Below are positions 47,479 through 59,200 of a stretch of 64,000 nt of DNA, one piece after another. Source of the stretch: Mytilus trossulus. Taxonomy: Eukaryota > Mollusca > Bivalvia > Mytilida > Mytilidae. How positions within the stretch are numbered: position 1 is the stretch's first letter; the number at the start of each line of letters is the position of its first letter. The position numbers and the translations under genes were made by a program. Below the pieces are notes generated by a model, which was not told the DNA's origin, searched no databases, and worked only from the letters and a program-made list of their open reading frames with translations. Where the stretch lies: NCBI RefSeq assembly GCF_036588685.1, contig NC_086374.1, forward strand, positions 36,696,886 through 36,760,885. The letters run 5' to 3'.

Positions 47479-47976
47479 GTGCGAATAGGCCTTCAAGAAA
47501 ATAGTATGATTGCCAGTGGTGAAAGCCGCAAGGAAGCTGCTGGCAGGAATGAAGTGCTGAGCGCTAAAGCAAAAACCAGAATAGGATTCTGGAACGTACG
47601 TACTATGTATGAAACTGGGAAACTTGCACAGGTCACATCAGAAATGAGGCGATATAATTTGCACATTTTGGGAGTTAGCGAGAGTAGATGGACAGGTTCT
47701 GGTAAGATAAAGACAGATTCTGGAGAAACAGTTCTGTACTCAGGGAGAGATGACAACTATCATTTTGAAGGAGTAGCCATCATCCTCAAGAAAGGCACTG
47801 AGAAGAGACTTATGGAATGGAAACCTGTCAATAGTAGATTGATAACAGCAAAATTTAAAGGAGTGCACACCAACATGACCCTTATACAATGCTATGCACC
47901 AACAAATGACAGTGATGAAGCTATGAAAGACACCTTTTACGAACAACTACAAGCTGAAGTGAGATTGGTACCATGA
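47479..47976 (+). CDS. LINE AP-endonuclease, N-terminal part
   Basis: Apurinic-type endonuclease that nicks the target for reverse transcription. Visible motifs: [15 protein letters not shown] (~36-50), [13 protein letters not shown] (~62-74, catalytic Glu in the SES motif), GVAIILKKG and [11 protein letters not shown] (~133-143). The frame ends at a TGA about 47974; homology continues in another frame from 47975 ([15 protein letters not shown]), so one base has been gained or two lost here. The start is the first Met in frame. Confidence 0.82.
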   Translation: MRIGLQENSMIASGESRKEAAGRNEVLSAKAKTRIGFWNVRTMYETGKLAQVTSEMRRYNLHILGVSESRWTGSGKIKTDSGETVLYSGRDDNYHFEGVAIILKKGTEKRLMEWKPVNSRLITAKFKGVHTNMTLIQCYAPTNDSDEAMKDTFYEQLQAEVRLVP

Positions 47977-47980
47977 TCTA

Positions 47981-50503
47981 TTGCTGGTGATGGGTGATTT
48001 GAATGCCAAAGTGGGAAACAACAACACTGATATGGACAGAATAATAGGTAAACATGGATGTGGTTCTATAAATGATAATGGAGAAAGACTAGTAGAATTA
48101 TGTGCAGCTTACAACCTGGTTGTAGGAGGAACACTCTTTGCACATCAAGATATACATAAATTAACATGGTGTTCTCCAAATGGAAGGGATAAGAACCAGA
48201 TAGACCACCTTATGATAAATGGTACTTGGAGGCGTTCATTACTCGATGTTAAAGTCAAGAGGGGAGCAGATGTTGGTAGTGACCATCACCTTGTTACTGC
48301 AAATATTAAGATGAAATTGAGAAGTACAGGACGTAAAACACTTGTTCCTACACGTTATGATATTGAAAAACTACAAGATCATAAAGTAAAGAATGCATTC
48401 ATCCTTCAATTGAAGAATAAGTTTCAAGCTCTTACAGATAATCCTGACATGATCCCAACAGAAACAACAGAAGTCAACTCAAAATGGGATCAAATAAGAA
48501 CAATTTACGAAACAACTAGCAAAGAATGTTTGGGTTTTAAACAGGGTAAAAAGATGAAGAAATGGATAACACCAGGTACATGGAAGGTCATTGAAGAAAG
48601 ACGTCACATGAATAAGAAGATTCTAGACACCAAATCTGAAAGGTTACAGGAAAGACACAAAGCAAGCTACAGAGTACTAGACAAAAATGTTAAGCGAATG
48701 GCGAGAGCAGACAAAAGAGCTTACATGGAAGACCTTGCTAAACAAGCAGAAGAAGCAGCAGAAAAGGGCGAACAGGGAAAAATCTACAAGATCACAAGAG
48801 AAATCTGTGGCAAATTTCGTAATACTAATGATGTCCATATAAAAGACAAAAATGGAAGGCTATTGACAACAGAAGACGAGCAAAAAGCCAGATGGGCAGA
48901 ACACTTTAAGGAAGTACTTAACAGGCCACCGCCAGATGAAGAAGCGATAGTAATTGAGGCAGTTCAAGACTTGGAAATTAATATCAACCTTCCAGACAAA
49001 CAGGAAATTATTAAAGTAATAAAATCTTTAAAAAATGGAAAATCACCAGGTCATGACAACTTAAATGCAGAGCTTTTCAAAGTCGACCCAGAACTCGCAG
49101 CTGAAATTCTCCAATCATTATTTACATCAATATGGGAAGGAAAAATAATACCAGACGATTGGACCAAAGGCATCATAATAAAGCTAGCCAAGAAAGGAGC
49201 TCTAAGCGACTGCAACAACTGGCGAGGTATAACTCTATTGTCAATTCCAAGTAAAATCATGGCTAAAATTATTATCCAAAGAATAATAGATGCAATTGAT
49301 AAACAGCTAAGAGAGGAGCAAGCAGGATTCCGTAAAGGTAGAGGGTGCATCGATCAAATTTTTGCTCTACGCAACATCATCGAACAATGTACAGAATGGC
49401 AAAGGCAGCTTTACATCAACTTTGTGGATTTCCAGAAGGCTTTTGACAGTATCAACAGAAAGACCTTGTGGCGAATACTAAGAGCATATGGAATTCCACA
49501 GGATATAATTGAACTAATCAAAAGTTTTTACAAAAATTTCACTTGCAGTGTAGGGCATAGTAACATCTGGTTTGAGGTAAACACAGGTGTTAGGCAAGGA
49601 TGTGTGATGTCTGCTCTTCTTTTCAATGTCGTCATTGATTGGGTGATGAGAAAAACGACAGAAGATGCTCCAAGAGGAATAAGATGGAACCTTTCAGCAG
49701 CATTAGAAGATCTTGATTTTGCTGATGATCTTGCTCTTTTATCACATACCCACCACCAATTACAAGAGAAGACAAACCGCCTTAATACATTTGCCAGTCA
49801 AGTTGGACTTAAAATCAGCCTAACGAAAACAGAAGTCATGACTCTAAACATCGATAACCCAGCTCCTATCCTGGTAGATGGAAAAGATCTTCCCATCACA
49901 GAAACATTTACATACCTAGGAAGTACAATAAGAAACGATGGAGGTGCAGGAAATGACATTGCGAACAGATTAAACAAAGCCAGAAATATTTTCAGATCAT
50001 TAAACAATGTATGGAAATCATCACAGTACAGTAAGAAGACCAAACTTAAACTGTACAGGAGTTGTGTTTTATCTACTCTGCTATACGGATCTGAATGCTG
50101 GAGGATGACAGAATTAGATCTAAATAAACTGTCAATTTTCCATACCAAAAGCTTAAGAAGAATCCTACATATTTTCTGGCCAAATAAAATATCAAATGAA
50201 GACCTTTTAAGACAGTGTCATCAAGATAGCATGGGTACAATATTAATGAGAAGGCGTTGGAAATGGATTGGGCATGTCATCAGAAGAGATAGAAATTCCA
50301 TCACTAGAACAGCTCTACATTGGACTCCAGAAGGAAGACGTAAGCGAGGTAGACCAAAGAACACATGGAGACGTACTGTAGAAGGAGAACTGAAGACCAT
50401 GAATAATACATGGGGAACAGTAGAAAAGATGGCCAAAGACAGACAGAAATGGAGAACCTTTGTTGCTGCCCTACATGCCGATGGCATACCGGGCAGTAAG
50501 TAA
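47981..50503 (+). CDS. LINE endonuclease C-terminus plus reverse transcriptase, 840 codons
   Basis: Continues the endonuclease (MGDLNAKVG at ~4; [16 protein letters not shown] with catalytic Asp; GSDHHLV), then the [91 protein letters not shown], and catalytic FADD at residues 580-583. The C-terminus has [11 protein letters not shown] and a basic [13 protein letters not shown] stretch. This style is shared with RTE/I-like LINEs of invertebrates; the clade is not resolved by eye. The ATG at 47981 is only the first Met after the frameshift; the natural product would be one fused protein of about 1000 residues. Confidence 0.88.
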   Translation: MLVMGDLNAKVGNNNTDMDRIIGKHGCGSINDNGERLVELCAAYNLVVGGTLFAHQDIHKLTWCSPNGRDKNQIDHLMINGTWRRSLLDVKVKRGADVGSDHHLVTANIKMKLRSTGRKTLVPTRYDIEKLQDHKVKNAFILQLKNKFQALTDNPDMIPTETTEVNSKWDQIRTIYETTSKECLGFKQGKKMKKWITPGTWKVIEERRHMNKKILDTKSERLQERHKASYRVLDKNVKRMARADKRAYMEDLAKQAEEAAEKGEQGKIYKITREICGKFRNTNDVHIKDKNGRLLTTEDEQKARWAEHFKEVLNRPPPDEEAIVIEAVQDLEININLPDKQEIIKVIKSLKNGKSPGHDNLNAELFKVDPELAAEILQSLFTSIWEGKIIPDDWTKGIIIKLAKKGALSDCNNWRGITLLSIPSKIMAKIIIQRIIDAIDKQLREEQAGFRKGRGCIDQIFALRNIIEQCTEWQRQLYINFVDFQKAFDSINRKTLWRILRAYGIPQDIIELIKSFYKNFTCSVGHSNIWFEVNTGVRQGCVMSALLFNVVIDWVMRKTTEDAPRGIRWNLSAALEDLDFADDLALLSHTHHQLQEKTNRLNTFASQVGLKISLTKTEVMTLNIDNPAPILVDGKDLPITETFTYLGSTIRNDGGAGNDIANRLNKARNIFRSLNNVWKSSQYSKKTKLKLYRSCVLSTLLYGSECWRMTELDLNKLSIFHTKSLRRILHIFWPNKISNEDLLRQCHQDSMGTILMRRRWKWIGHVIRRDRNSITRTALHWTPEGRRKRGRPKNTWRRTVEGELKTMNNTWGTVEKMAKDRQKWRTFVAALHADGIPGSK

Positions 50504-50659
50504 GTAAGTAAGTAAGTAATAGTTACATGTACGATACTGTTGTCAGGTCATTAAAGATTGCATATTTTGGCGTTTATGTTGATTCACTTATAGGGTCTTT
50601 GCATTGGAACTAAACCCATTTATTCAAAAACCAGTTGTTGGCATGACACTGATTATGTT

Positions 50660-50740
50660 CTTCTCATATATGTTATGATGGTATGATACTAAACCCCTAA
50701 TGGGAAGGATTGTGCCTGATATTCCTATGATGAAATCATA
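50660..50740 (+). promoter_or_regulatory. Conserved SECIS-like core in the dead Naiad copy
   Basis: ATGA (50675-50678) to TGAT (50717-50720), 46 bases as in the 36551-36596 core. Both arms are unchanged; the loop between the CCC and GGG mini-stem differs. The lower helix is weaker than in the intact copy. Confidence 0.6.
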
Positions 50741-51186
50741 ATCTTTCAGTCAGTTTAATATGTTAATTGAAGTCTGGAGCTGACTGTCAGTTAACTGCTA
50801 ATAGTCTGTTGTTATTTATGTATTATTGTCATTTTGTTTATTTTCTTTCATCTTTGGTTACATCTTCTGACATCGGACTCAGACTTCTCTTGAACTGAAT
50901 TTTAATGTGCGTATTGTTATGCGTTTACTTTTCTACATTGGTTAGAGGTATAGGGGGAGGGTTGAGATCTCACACACATGATTTTTTTGCGCCTGTCCCA
51001 AGTCAGGAGCCTCTGGTCTTTGTTAGTCTTGTATTATTTTAATTGTAGTTTCTTGTGTACAATTTGGAAATTAGTATGTATGGCGTTCATTATCACTGAA
51101 CTAGTATATATTTGTTTAGGGGCCAGCTGAAGGACGCCTCCGGGTGCGGGAATTTCTCGCTACATTGAAGACCTGTTGGTGATCTT

Positions 51187-51267
51187 CTGCTGTTGTTGTT
51201 TTTTTTCTATGGTCCGGTTGTTGCAAAGAGACAACAACCCGACCATAGAAAAAAACAACAACAGCAG
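51187..51267. repeat. Terminal palindrome of the second Naiad copy
   Basis: CTGCTGTTGTTG with CTATGGTCCGGTTGTTG on the left pairs with CAACAACCCGACCATAG and CAACAACAGCAG on the right, around an 8-base loop. It is the Naiad terminus duplicated in inverted orientation. Confidence 0.8.
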
Positions 51268-51635
51268 TCAGGTCAGGAATAACCAATTGGTGGATTATAT
51301 CTCAATTTTATTTATTCTTACGATCTTTGGTGGATTCCTTTCAGTTACACTCAGTTATATTTTATTTCCAGAGAGGCAGAATGGCATTAGTTTTTTTTAA
51401 TGTTTCAGTAATCAGCAAATTCTGTTGCAGAGGCAACTTGCCACTTATACCACATTAAGTTTTTAACAGGGTAAATGCTAAAATAAATATTCCATTTCGG
51501 GAATAGCCTTTAGTCTTTAGGCAATTATTTTAAGAGTCATCTGCATTTGTAAGAGTAGACTTTCCATTTAATTCACGAAAATTATTGTAGGCCTTTATCA
51601 TAAAAATACGTTTTAAAAGCATATTCCAGGGGGTA

Positions 51636-53283
51636 AACGGAAAAAAGTCACAGGAAAAAGTACAAGAAAAAAAGTCACAGGAAAAAAAGTCACAATTTGT
51701 TTTCTAAAATAAACTAATTTGTTAGAAATATGTTGGAATGCAGATGAAAAAGTCACTAGTATGTACATGTATGCAATAAATAATTAAACTGGAGTTTTTG
51801 AATGCATAAAAAAAAGTCATAATATATTTGTTACGTATCGGTCCGGATTACTTATTTAAGTTATGTCAGTGGTTAATTTTTAAAAACTTTAAAGGAATTA
51901 TATATATTCTTATAAAAGTGTATTGGAATAAATAATGTTCTTTTTTTTTTAATTGACTTTTTAACACAAACAGGGAAAACTGATTGTGTCCTTTTTTCTG
52001 ATATTGAGCATAAGTTGTATTTCATTGACATGGCTTCCTTCGAAGACAGGAAATGAGGGAGAGATCCGTTTGCGCCAAAAATGCGTCCTTTTGTGCCACA
52101 ACTTATTTTCTCAAATGCTACGTTTGCGCCACATGTTTTAAAATTAGATGGTTTCATTTGCGCCAAAAATAAAACATACGATTGCGCCAGTTAAAAGAAA
52201 ATTCCTTCCTTACTTCTTTATTCGGACTTGGAACCGGCATTGTAACACGGCACATTTTTCTTTTTCTGAAACAAATGTTTTTATTACTGCTACTGCATGG
52301 GTACTTCCCAATTTAATGTTTGTAGTAGCTTTAAACTTCTTTTTTTTGTCCAAAAACACAAACATTGAAGGATGAAATCCACATAAAATAGTTAATAATA
52401 GTTCATAATAATAATAAAGCCCATACGCATGGTAGGAACAAAGCTCTGTGTCATCAACATTTGTGGCTAAAACATAAAGAGCAAAAACTTCTATTTTCTA
52501 TATTGGCATATCTTTGTTAAGCATTAAATTTTATTCTCTCTCTGTAAATTGACTGTCTAATGCTGCTTAAGTCATTTAATTCTCTTCAGAAACTCGTCTT
52601 TATGGTGAAATATCTCCTAACATGTGATACCTTTTGGGGCAAAAATAAGAATACATATATATAGTAATCATTAATATTTATGATAGATATATGTACAGGT
52701 AAATTGGCGCAAATGAGTTCCGAATATTGGCGCAATTGATACATTTTGAAAATAAAAATTGGCTCAAATGATACCCCTGAAAAACAGTAATTGGCGCAAA
52801 AGGACTGCTGCCGGAAATGAAAAGTCTACAAAGGGGGAGGTGCCACAAGAAGCCACACATTAAAGTCAACAGAGATATAAAACAAAAATAATTACAACAA
52901 ATCCTTGAAAACATGTATCAATCTAGTACACCAGCATGTACATGTTCCATTTAAATGTTTTGCGATTTATATCTAAATTTCCAAAGCTAGTCATATAAAA
53001 TGAATTAAAAAAGGTCTATTGCCAAACAAAATATCTATTGGGAATGTTTCACAATATATTCATATATGTGTGCGGCCTTAATTTATGACCATTTCCATAA
53101 AAATACAAATTGGGAATGTTTCTCCTGTTAATACATGTATGTGCAGACCCTATGACTATTTCATGCAAAAAAATGTATATTGTGACTTTTTTTCCTGTGA
53201 CCTTTTTTCCTGTGACTTTTTTCCGTGACTTTTTTTCCTGTGACCTTTTTTCCTGTGACTTTTTTTCCTTGACTTTTTTTCAT
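51636..53283. mobile_element. 1.65-kb foldback element with repeat-built inverted arms
   Basis: Outer arms are tandem 15-bp units in opposite orientation: GTCACAGGAAAAAAA about four times at 51646-51700 and TGTGACTTTTTTTCC about seven times at 53181-53283. An inner pair of arms carries TTTGCGCCA at 52069, 52123, 52157 (plus a variant at 52181), answered by TGGCGCAAA at 52705 and 52792 with a variant at 52728. Both arm pairs are centred near 52440-52465. No transposase frame was seen, so it would be non-autonomous. Confidence 0.65.
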
Positions 53284-54089
53284 ACATTCTTTCAGGGACA
53301 ACAACTCATACAAGAATTTCAACTGTTTGACTAATTCTGTGAATCTTATTTTGCTGAACAGTTTTTTCCATTTAAAATTTTTCGGATAAGCTGAATCACA
53401 ATAAAGGTCCCATGTGTAGATCAACTTTGTTTGACTTGCTATGCAGCTTCCAAAAAATTTTCTCGGTCTATAGTTTCTACAACAAAAAAGACAGAAATGG
53501 CCGTAGAAATGATCTCATTTCAAGGGCAATAACTCCCAAATGAGTCATTTTAATTGACGATTCCGTCAATGCTAACTTATCAGATTTCTTGTTGCAACTG
53601 TTTTTGTTTATGATAGATTCTCTCTCATCTTATATTCTTTCTGCAAAAAATGTAAAGAAGGACAAAACTCATCGTTAAAATCCAAAAACTCTTACAGGTG
53701 GTAATTGATGTTTAATATGATCATATGGCTTATTTGCTACCTCATGGTTCAATTATATTTTCGATTTGTCTATATTACTTTTGACGACGAGGGTGTTTTT
53801 AACGACGCGACTTGATTACCCATGAGGTTCTTGCACGGTTGGTAATACTTTTGTCTACCTCCTTATTGGCTACATCATTGGCTATATGATTATTAGACTT
53901 TTGAGTGGATTTTGTCGAGCCTGCGAAATTAGTTGCAGAAAGCTCGATATAAGGATAGGGATCCGGTGGCGATGGCGTTAGCTTACTTCTTAAAAAAGCT
54001 TTACATTTTTGGAGGTGTAAGACCTTGATGCTTCATACTTTATATACTAATAGATTCCTTGTGTTACGAAGTTTCCGTCTGTCACAGGT
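53284..54089. other. Intergenic, no gene
   Basis: AT-rich; GCTCGATATAAGGATAGGGA and neighbouring sequence near 53940 look like the head of a dispersed repeat that leads into the tandem array at 54090. No exon seen. Confidence 0.4.
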
Positions 54090-54840
54090 CAATTGTCCTT
54101 GACCTCGTTTTCATGGTTCAGTGAATACTTGAAAGAAAGTTAAGATTTTTTGTAATGTTAATTTCTTTCTTATGAGTAATAGGATAACGATATTTGGTAT
54201 GTGTGTACCTTGCTAGATCCTCATGCCTGTCAGAGTTTTCACTTGACCTCGACCTCATTTTATTGATCAGAGAACAAGGTTACGTTTTATTAGTCAAGTC
54301 CACATCATGGATACTATAAGCTATAGGTCTAGTATATTTGGTGTATGTTAGGAATGTAAGGTATACATGTCCAACTGGCAGGTGTCATCTGACCTTGACA
54401 TCATTTTCATGGATCAGTGGTTAAAGTTAAGTTTTTATGTTTTGGTCTGTGTTTCTTATATACTGTATGAAATAGGTCTACTATATTTGGTATTTGGAAT
54501 GATTGTAAGGTGTACATGTCCAACTGACAGGTGTTATCTAACCTTGACTGCATTTTCATGGTTCAGTGGTCAAAGTTTAGTTTTTTTTAGTTTTTTGGTG
54601 TTTTTTTTCTAATACTATGATAATTATGCAATAGGTCAACTATATTTGGTGCATGGGAATATTTCATGATGTAAATGTCAGTCTTACATGTTTTAATTGA
54701 CCGTGACGTGGTTTATTGCTCAGTTTTGAGTTTTTGTGTTTTGGACTTTTTTTTCTTAAACTATAAGCAAAAGGTCAACTATATTTGTTGTATTTGATAA
54801 TTATATATGTGTCGTATAATTCTCAATTAAAATTAAGTGG
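54090..54840. repeat. Diverged tandem repeat, units of about 140-160 bp
   Basis: About five units marked by GGTCTACTATATTTGGT-like sequence (54326, 54473, 54633, 54771; weaker at 54180) and by CATTTTCATGGTTCAGTGGT. Unit length varies between 138 and 160 bp. Confidence 0.7.
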
Positions 54841-56210
54841 TTTTATGATTTAGTTGAATATAAAAAAGAAGATGCGGTGTGATTGCAAATGAAAGAGACC
54901 AAAATGACACAAGAATTAACAACTATAGCTGGTCACCCCACGGACTCAAAGACAAATGGTTTCAGTAAGTAACTTGTGACAATTTGGTGCAGAGAATAAG
55001 TTGTGTGTTTCTGTGTATAGGAATGTAGAATTTATCCGATAAATACTAACATATACATGGTCCAAATACTCATATGTTCCGGTACTAGTGACAATCTATT
55101 AACTATTATAGGAATTACAAACAAACAGCATGTAAACGTTTTAAAGTCGAAAACTGCTTTTGAAAAAAAAACCAAGAAACGATAGGTATATTCAAATGCT
55201 TGGGTCGGACTTCTTTGAGGCGTCTCAATATCTCTCAAAATCAGTTAATTCAGTTGATCGCAAACAATTATACCCATGCAGACCGTTAAACCACTAACAG
55301 TGGAAAAATATTAAAATGAAAGCTGCAACAAGTTAGGTATGCAGTGCGTTTCTATGATGATTGAATTTTTCAATTCAGTGAAAACCAATTATTTGAAACC
55401 AATATTGGTTGCCCGAACTTTTTACTTTCATGCCATTTAAAAAAATATCAATATTGTCAACGGTATCAGAGTCAAGACTCACAGGCACTTATGGGGGGAA
55501 AAAATCTGAGACAAGTGCCTGTGTCAAGAACACATTCAGTATAATGAGAATGTTTAAGACCGATAAAGATTCCTGTAAGCCCGACAATACTAATATAAGT
55601 AGATAAAAATGTACATGTAAAAAAGTCAAGATGAGTATTTTTTATCTTTATGGGCCGGTTGTGCTTAATGGCCTGAGAAAACGGGGTTTGACATTACTAC
55701 AATAGGCTTTATTTAGAGTGGGCAAGGAATACAAAGAGAGACAACATTAACTCTAGTAAGCTTTTAACAGACATTGTATTATGGTCCGAGGTTTGAACAA
55801 TAAATTTAAATGTCAATTATGAATACTTGTTTAATGCCAATAATGATATATGTATTGGGAATAGTCATCCTTTTATATTAATATCTCAACAGCAAAATAT
55901 AACGAAACTTAAAACATCCAGTTTAAAAAAAAAATCCGTCTGAAACCACAGGCATTTGTCTCTTAAAAAATGGATCAATGCTGTAATATATTTACTGCAC
56001 CATCTACTAGGATTACTAAATATCTAGTGATTTCAGCTGGAATGTACGTGATTCACAGTTTTATAAAACCGAGATCAGAAATATATACTTGTTTTTAGCC
56101 TTTCTTCGTGTCCCATATCCGGTAGTATTAGACGCAAGTATTCACGGATAAAACGTAACTTTTTAGCAAAGTTTGAAAGATGTAATAGAATTATTTTAAT
56201 ACTACATAAC
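54841..56210. other. Intergenic / EAF 5' flank
   Basis: Holds an R1 tail (minus) at about 54858-54945, the H1 hairpin copy at 55480-55523 and a half-copy of the H1 end at about 55947. The EAF promoter and 5'UTR should lie just before 56211; I see no clear TATA box. Confidence 0.45.
55480..55523. mobile_element. 44-bp hairpin element H1, second copy
   Basis: CACAGGCACTT at the left end and TGAGACAAGTGCCTGTG at the right, same ends as the 10430 element. Flanks TCAAGACT and TCAAGAAC share six of eight bases, consistent with a decayed 8-bp target duplication. Confidence 0.6.
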
Positions 56211-59200
56211 ATGGGCGATAAAAGTCTCCAAGTCGATAATGAAGTGCATGAATTGAAATTAGGTTCTAGCTTTGATCCTAAATCAAAGGTAGCTTTTCAT
56301 TCAATCCGATGTGAGTATGGATATCAATATCATGCCATATGTTATTTTCACACAGAGATTACTATAACAAAATTACCTGTGAAATATACAGTGTAGTTGT
56401 ATATTAGTTGCAATAAACCGAAAAATTATGGACAATTCACTTAAATTACCTTTTCCATTGAATTCATAACTTTCTGTTAGTCATTTAAAAAAACTTATAC
56501 AGTTTACTTGCTAAAGTAGAATATAAAATTACCATGGTGATATATATGTTGAATGTGGGTAGTATGCTTCTGTACATTTTTGGCACAGTACCAGTTCCTC
56601 AATATTTTTTTACCATAGTCTATTCATCACTCTTAATTCACAATGCTCTTACATGAACAGTCAGGGGACTTACTGAAATAAGTGATTTTTAAGGTTCATC
56701 ATAACCTTTTGGCTAAAATGGCCGTATTTACACCCCAAATTTTACTCTGAGTACAGACTAACCTATACACCTGCAACAGTTTTAAGGGATGGCAGGAACT
56801 AGATATATAAATTTTAAATGCATTTTATGTTTCAGAAAATTATTAACTTTTCTAGATTTTGCTATCCATTTTTTTTCATTCCTGCAGAAGGTGCAAAAAT
56901 TAACTAAGTAGTGAAAACGATTGAGAAGCTCCCCTCATATAATCAATGTTGTGAGTAGTATTGATTTAAATGGACAATAGATGGACAATAGACACCTGTA
57001 AACAATAGGTGATTTAACAGGTTTAAACTGTGTAACTGAGTGGACCGTATCAAATGAAACTCGGGTGTCTGTTTATTTTTCTATCTCCTGCAGACTGGAA
57101 AAAAATACACATCAAAATGCAGGTAAGTTTTTCATTTTCTGAAACGTAGACTTCATATAACTTTTATATATCTAGTTCCTGCCATGCCTTAAAACTTTCC
57201 TGAATGTACCAGTTTGTCTGTACTCATAGTAATTTTTTAGGTGTAAACACGGCCATATTTTTCAATTCCTTATGATGAACCTTAAATCACTTATTTGAGT
57301 AGCAAATTCAAGGTTTTGTCACAAATTGGAATTTTGTAGTTTTTTCAAAATTTTAAACACATAGGTTTTAGGTTCATATGGACCTTATGGCTAAAATGGC
57401 CGTATTTTCACCCCCAAATTTACTCACCCCCAAGAGTACAGACAAACCTGCGCATCTGTAAAAAAATTCAGGCATAGCATGCCCTAGATAAATGAATTTT
57501 ATATATGTTTTATGTTTTAGAAAAATAAAAACTTACCAGGATTTTGCCGTGCACTTTTTTTCATTCCTCCAGAAGGTGCCAAAATAAACTAAGTTGGGAA
57601 ACAGGTTTGAGAACTTCCCCACAGGTAAAAATTAAAGTGAGCATTTTTAATTGACATGGACATTAGATGGACAATAGATACCTGACAATAATTGGTTATT
57701 TAAACTGTGTATCTGAGTGGACCATATCAAGGTTAACTCAACTGTTTGATAATTTTATTATCTTCTGCAGAGACGAAAAAAAGTGTACGGCAAAATCCAG
57801 TTAAGTTATGAATTTTCTAAATCATACAATGCATTTGAATTCTATTTATCTAGGGCATGCTATGCCTTAAAACTTTTCCTGATGCACAGGTTTGCCTGTA
57901 CTCAGAGAAAATTTTGAGGTGAAAATACGGCCATTTTAGCCATAGGGTCCACATGAACCTTATTAATAACATCTTTTAATTACTAAAATTAAAAAAAATA
58001 TGAACTTTTTGCTTCTTTTAAGTAGCAAGGTTTATGCCTTTCAATTCAAAATATTTTATTGTTCAAATATCAAATGTACATTTAAACAAAGGGATCGGAC
58101 AAAAGGCAGTGCCTATACAAATCCTTTCCCATACAAGATGGATTGAATAACATGCATGATAGTATATAATTTTCTGATAAGTTAATAGATCATACGTTGT
58201 TGCAGTGAGTCAGGGAGGCAGTTCCTCCACTTCTTGAAGTATTTTTTGTGTATACATATATAAATAACTATGTTAACAAAGTTAAAGCAAGACCTACTGA
58301 AGGTGATATCGAATTTTATACCGAAATAATAACTGTTGGTTAGGAATCCAATGCCTTAAGGCTTTGATCCTATCATTTACCTGAAAATTCTATTTTAGTT
58401 GAAAAAATGCTATAATAATGGCTTTACATAATGAACTGATACTTTCTTAAAAGATTTTTCACAGCTGTGGGAGTATTTTTCCTGTGAAGTTCAAGGTTTC
58501 ATCTTTCAGATTATGTAATAAAATTCTACTGTTCGCGATAAAAATTCCACTGTTCGGGGGTGTTGAAATTAGTGGGGGTTATTAAAAGAATTATACTAAA
58601 AGAATTCAGTACAAGGTCATCACCTGAAATGACCTGGTCATCCTAGACAACACAGATGTTGGTTCTGATAAGTTTAGAAACATAATTAGTCCCTGGATCA
58701 TTAGTATTCTATATTTAAAGCTATAAAAAAATTAAATCTCTTCTTCTAGTGATTAATTTGTACTACTTTTAGGTGATTATTAAAGAAAGACAACTCTAAC
58801 TTCCAACCTTTATGGAAATAATGTTACTTGAATCAGTGATTTAGAAAATCATTTGTTTAAGTAAGTCCCCTGACTGATGAATATAAATATGTTACATGTA
58901 TATATATATGGAGTGTTCTGAACAGGAATATTATTCAACAAGAAGTAACTTTTCATGGGTGCATCTGCTTAGACATGAGACTTTTGTTTTGTTACAGTAT
59001 ATATACTTATAAGTTAATAATGTTTCCTTTTTACTTTCATGACGTTGGGGTTTAATTTACATATTTTGGACAGCAGAGAATAGAAAATTAACAATATGTC
59101 ATTTTGGTATGAAAAATCATAGACCCATTTGAAAAACAAATCAATTATTAACTAAGTTGTTCAATCACGATCAAATTAGCAATGACCCAACAATGAAACA

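Larger units (their letters stand above)
46908..50518 (+). mobile_element. Near full-length APE-type LINE (RTE/I-like) inserted in the Naiad copy
   Basis: 3.6 kb, with a ~570-base leader, endonuclease and reverse transcriptase, and a tail of about six AAGT/TAAG units. The direct repeat ATAGTTACATGT flanks it on both sides (46896-46907 and 50519-50530), a 12-bp target duplication, so both ends are defined. The coding region is disrupted by a single frameshift near 47973. Confidence 0.9.
46403..51267 (+). mobile_element. Second Naiad copy: 5'-truncated, dead, split by a LINE
   Basis: Parts 46403-46907 and 50519-51267. The first part matches the C-terminal RT region of the 36658 element (LNKANTNNDHCPFLDLDIYI onward) but has a TAA where the intact copy has Leu (about 46674) and a 1-base deletion shortly after. 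The second part contains the last codons, the SECIS-like core (50675-50720) and the terminal sequence. It ends in an inverted duplication of its own terminus. The protein cannot be made. Confidence 0.88.

Noticed and set aside
53161..53424. Lys-rich minus-strand frame with GKKVT repeats
   Set aside because: Translation of the 15-bp repeat arm of the foldback element.
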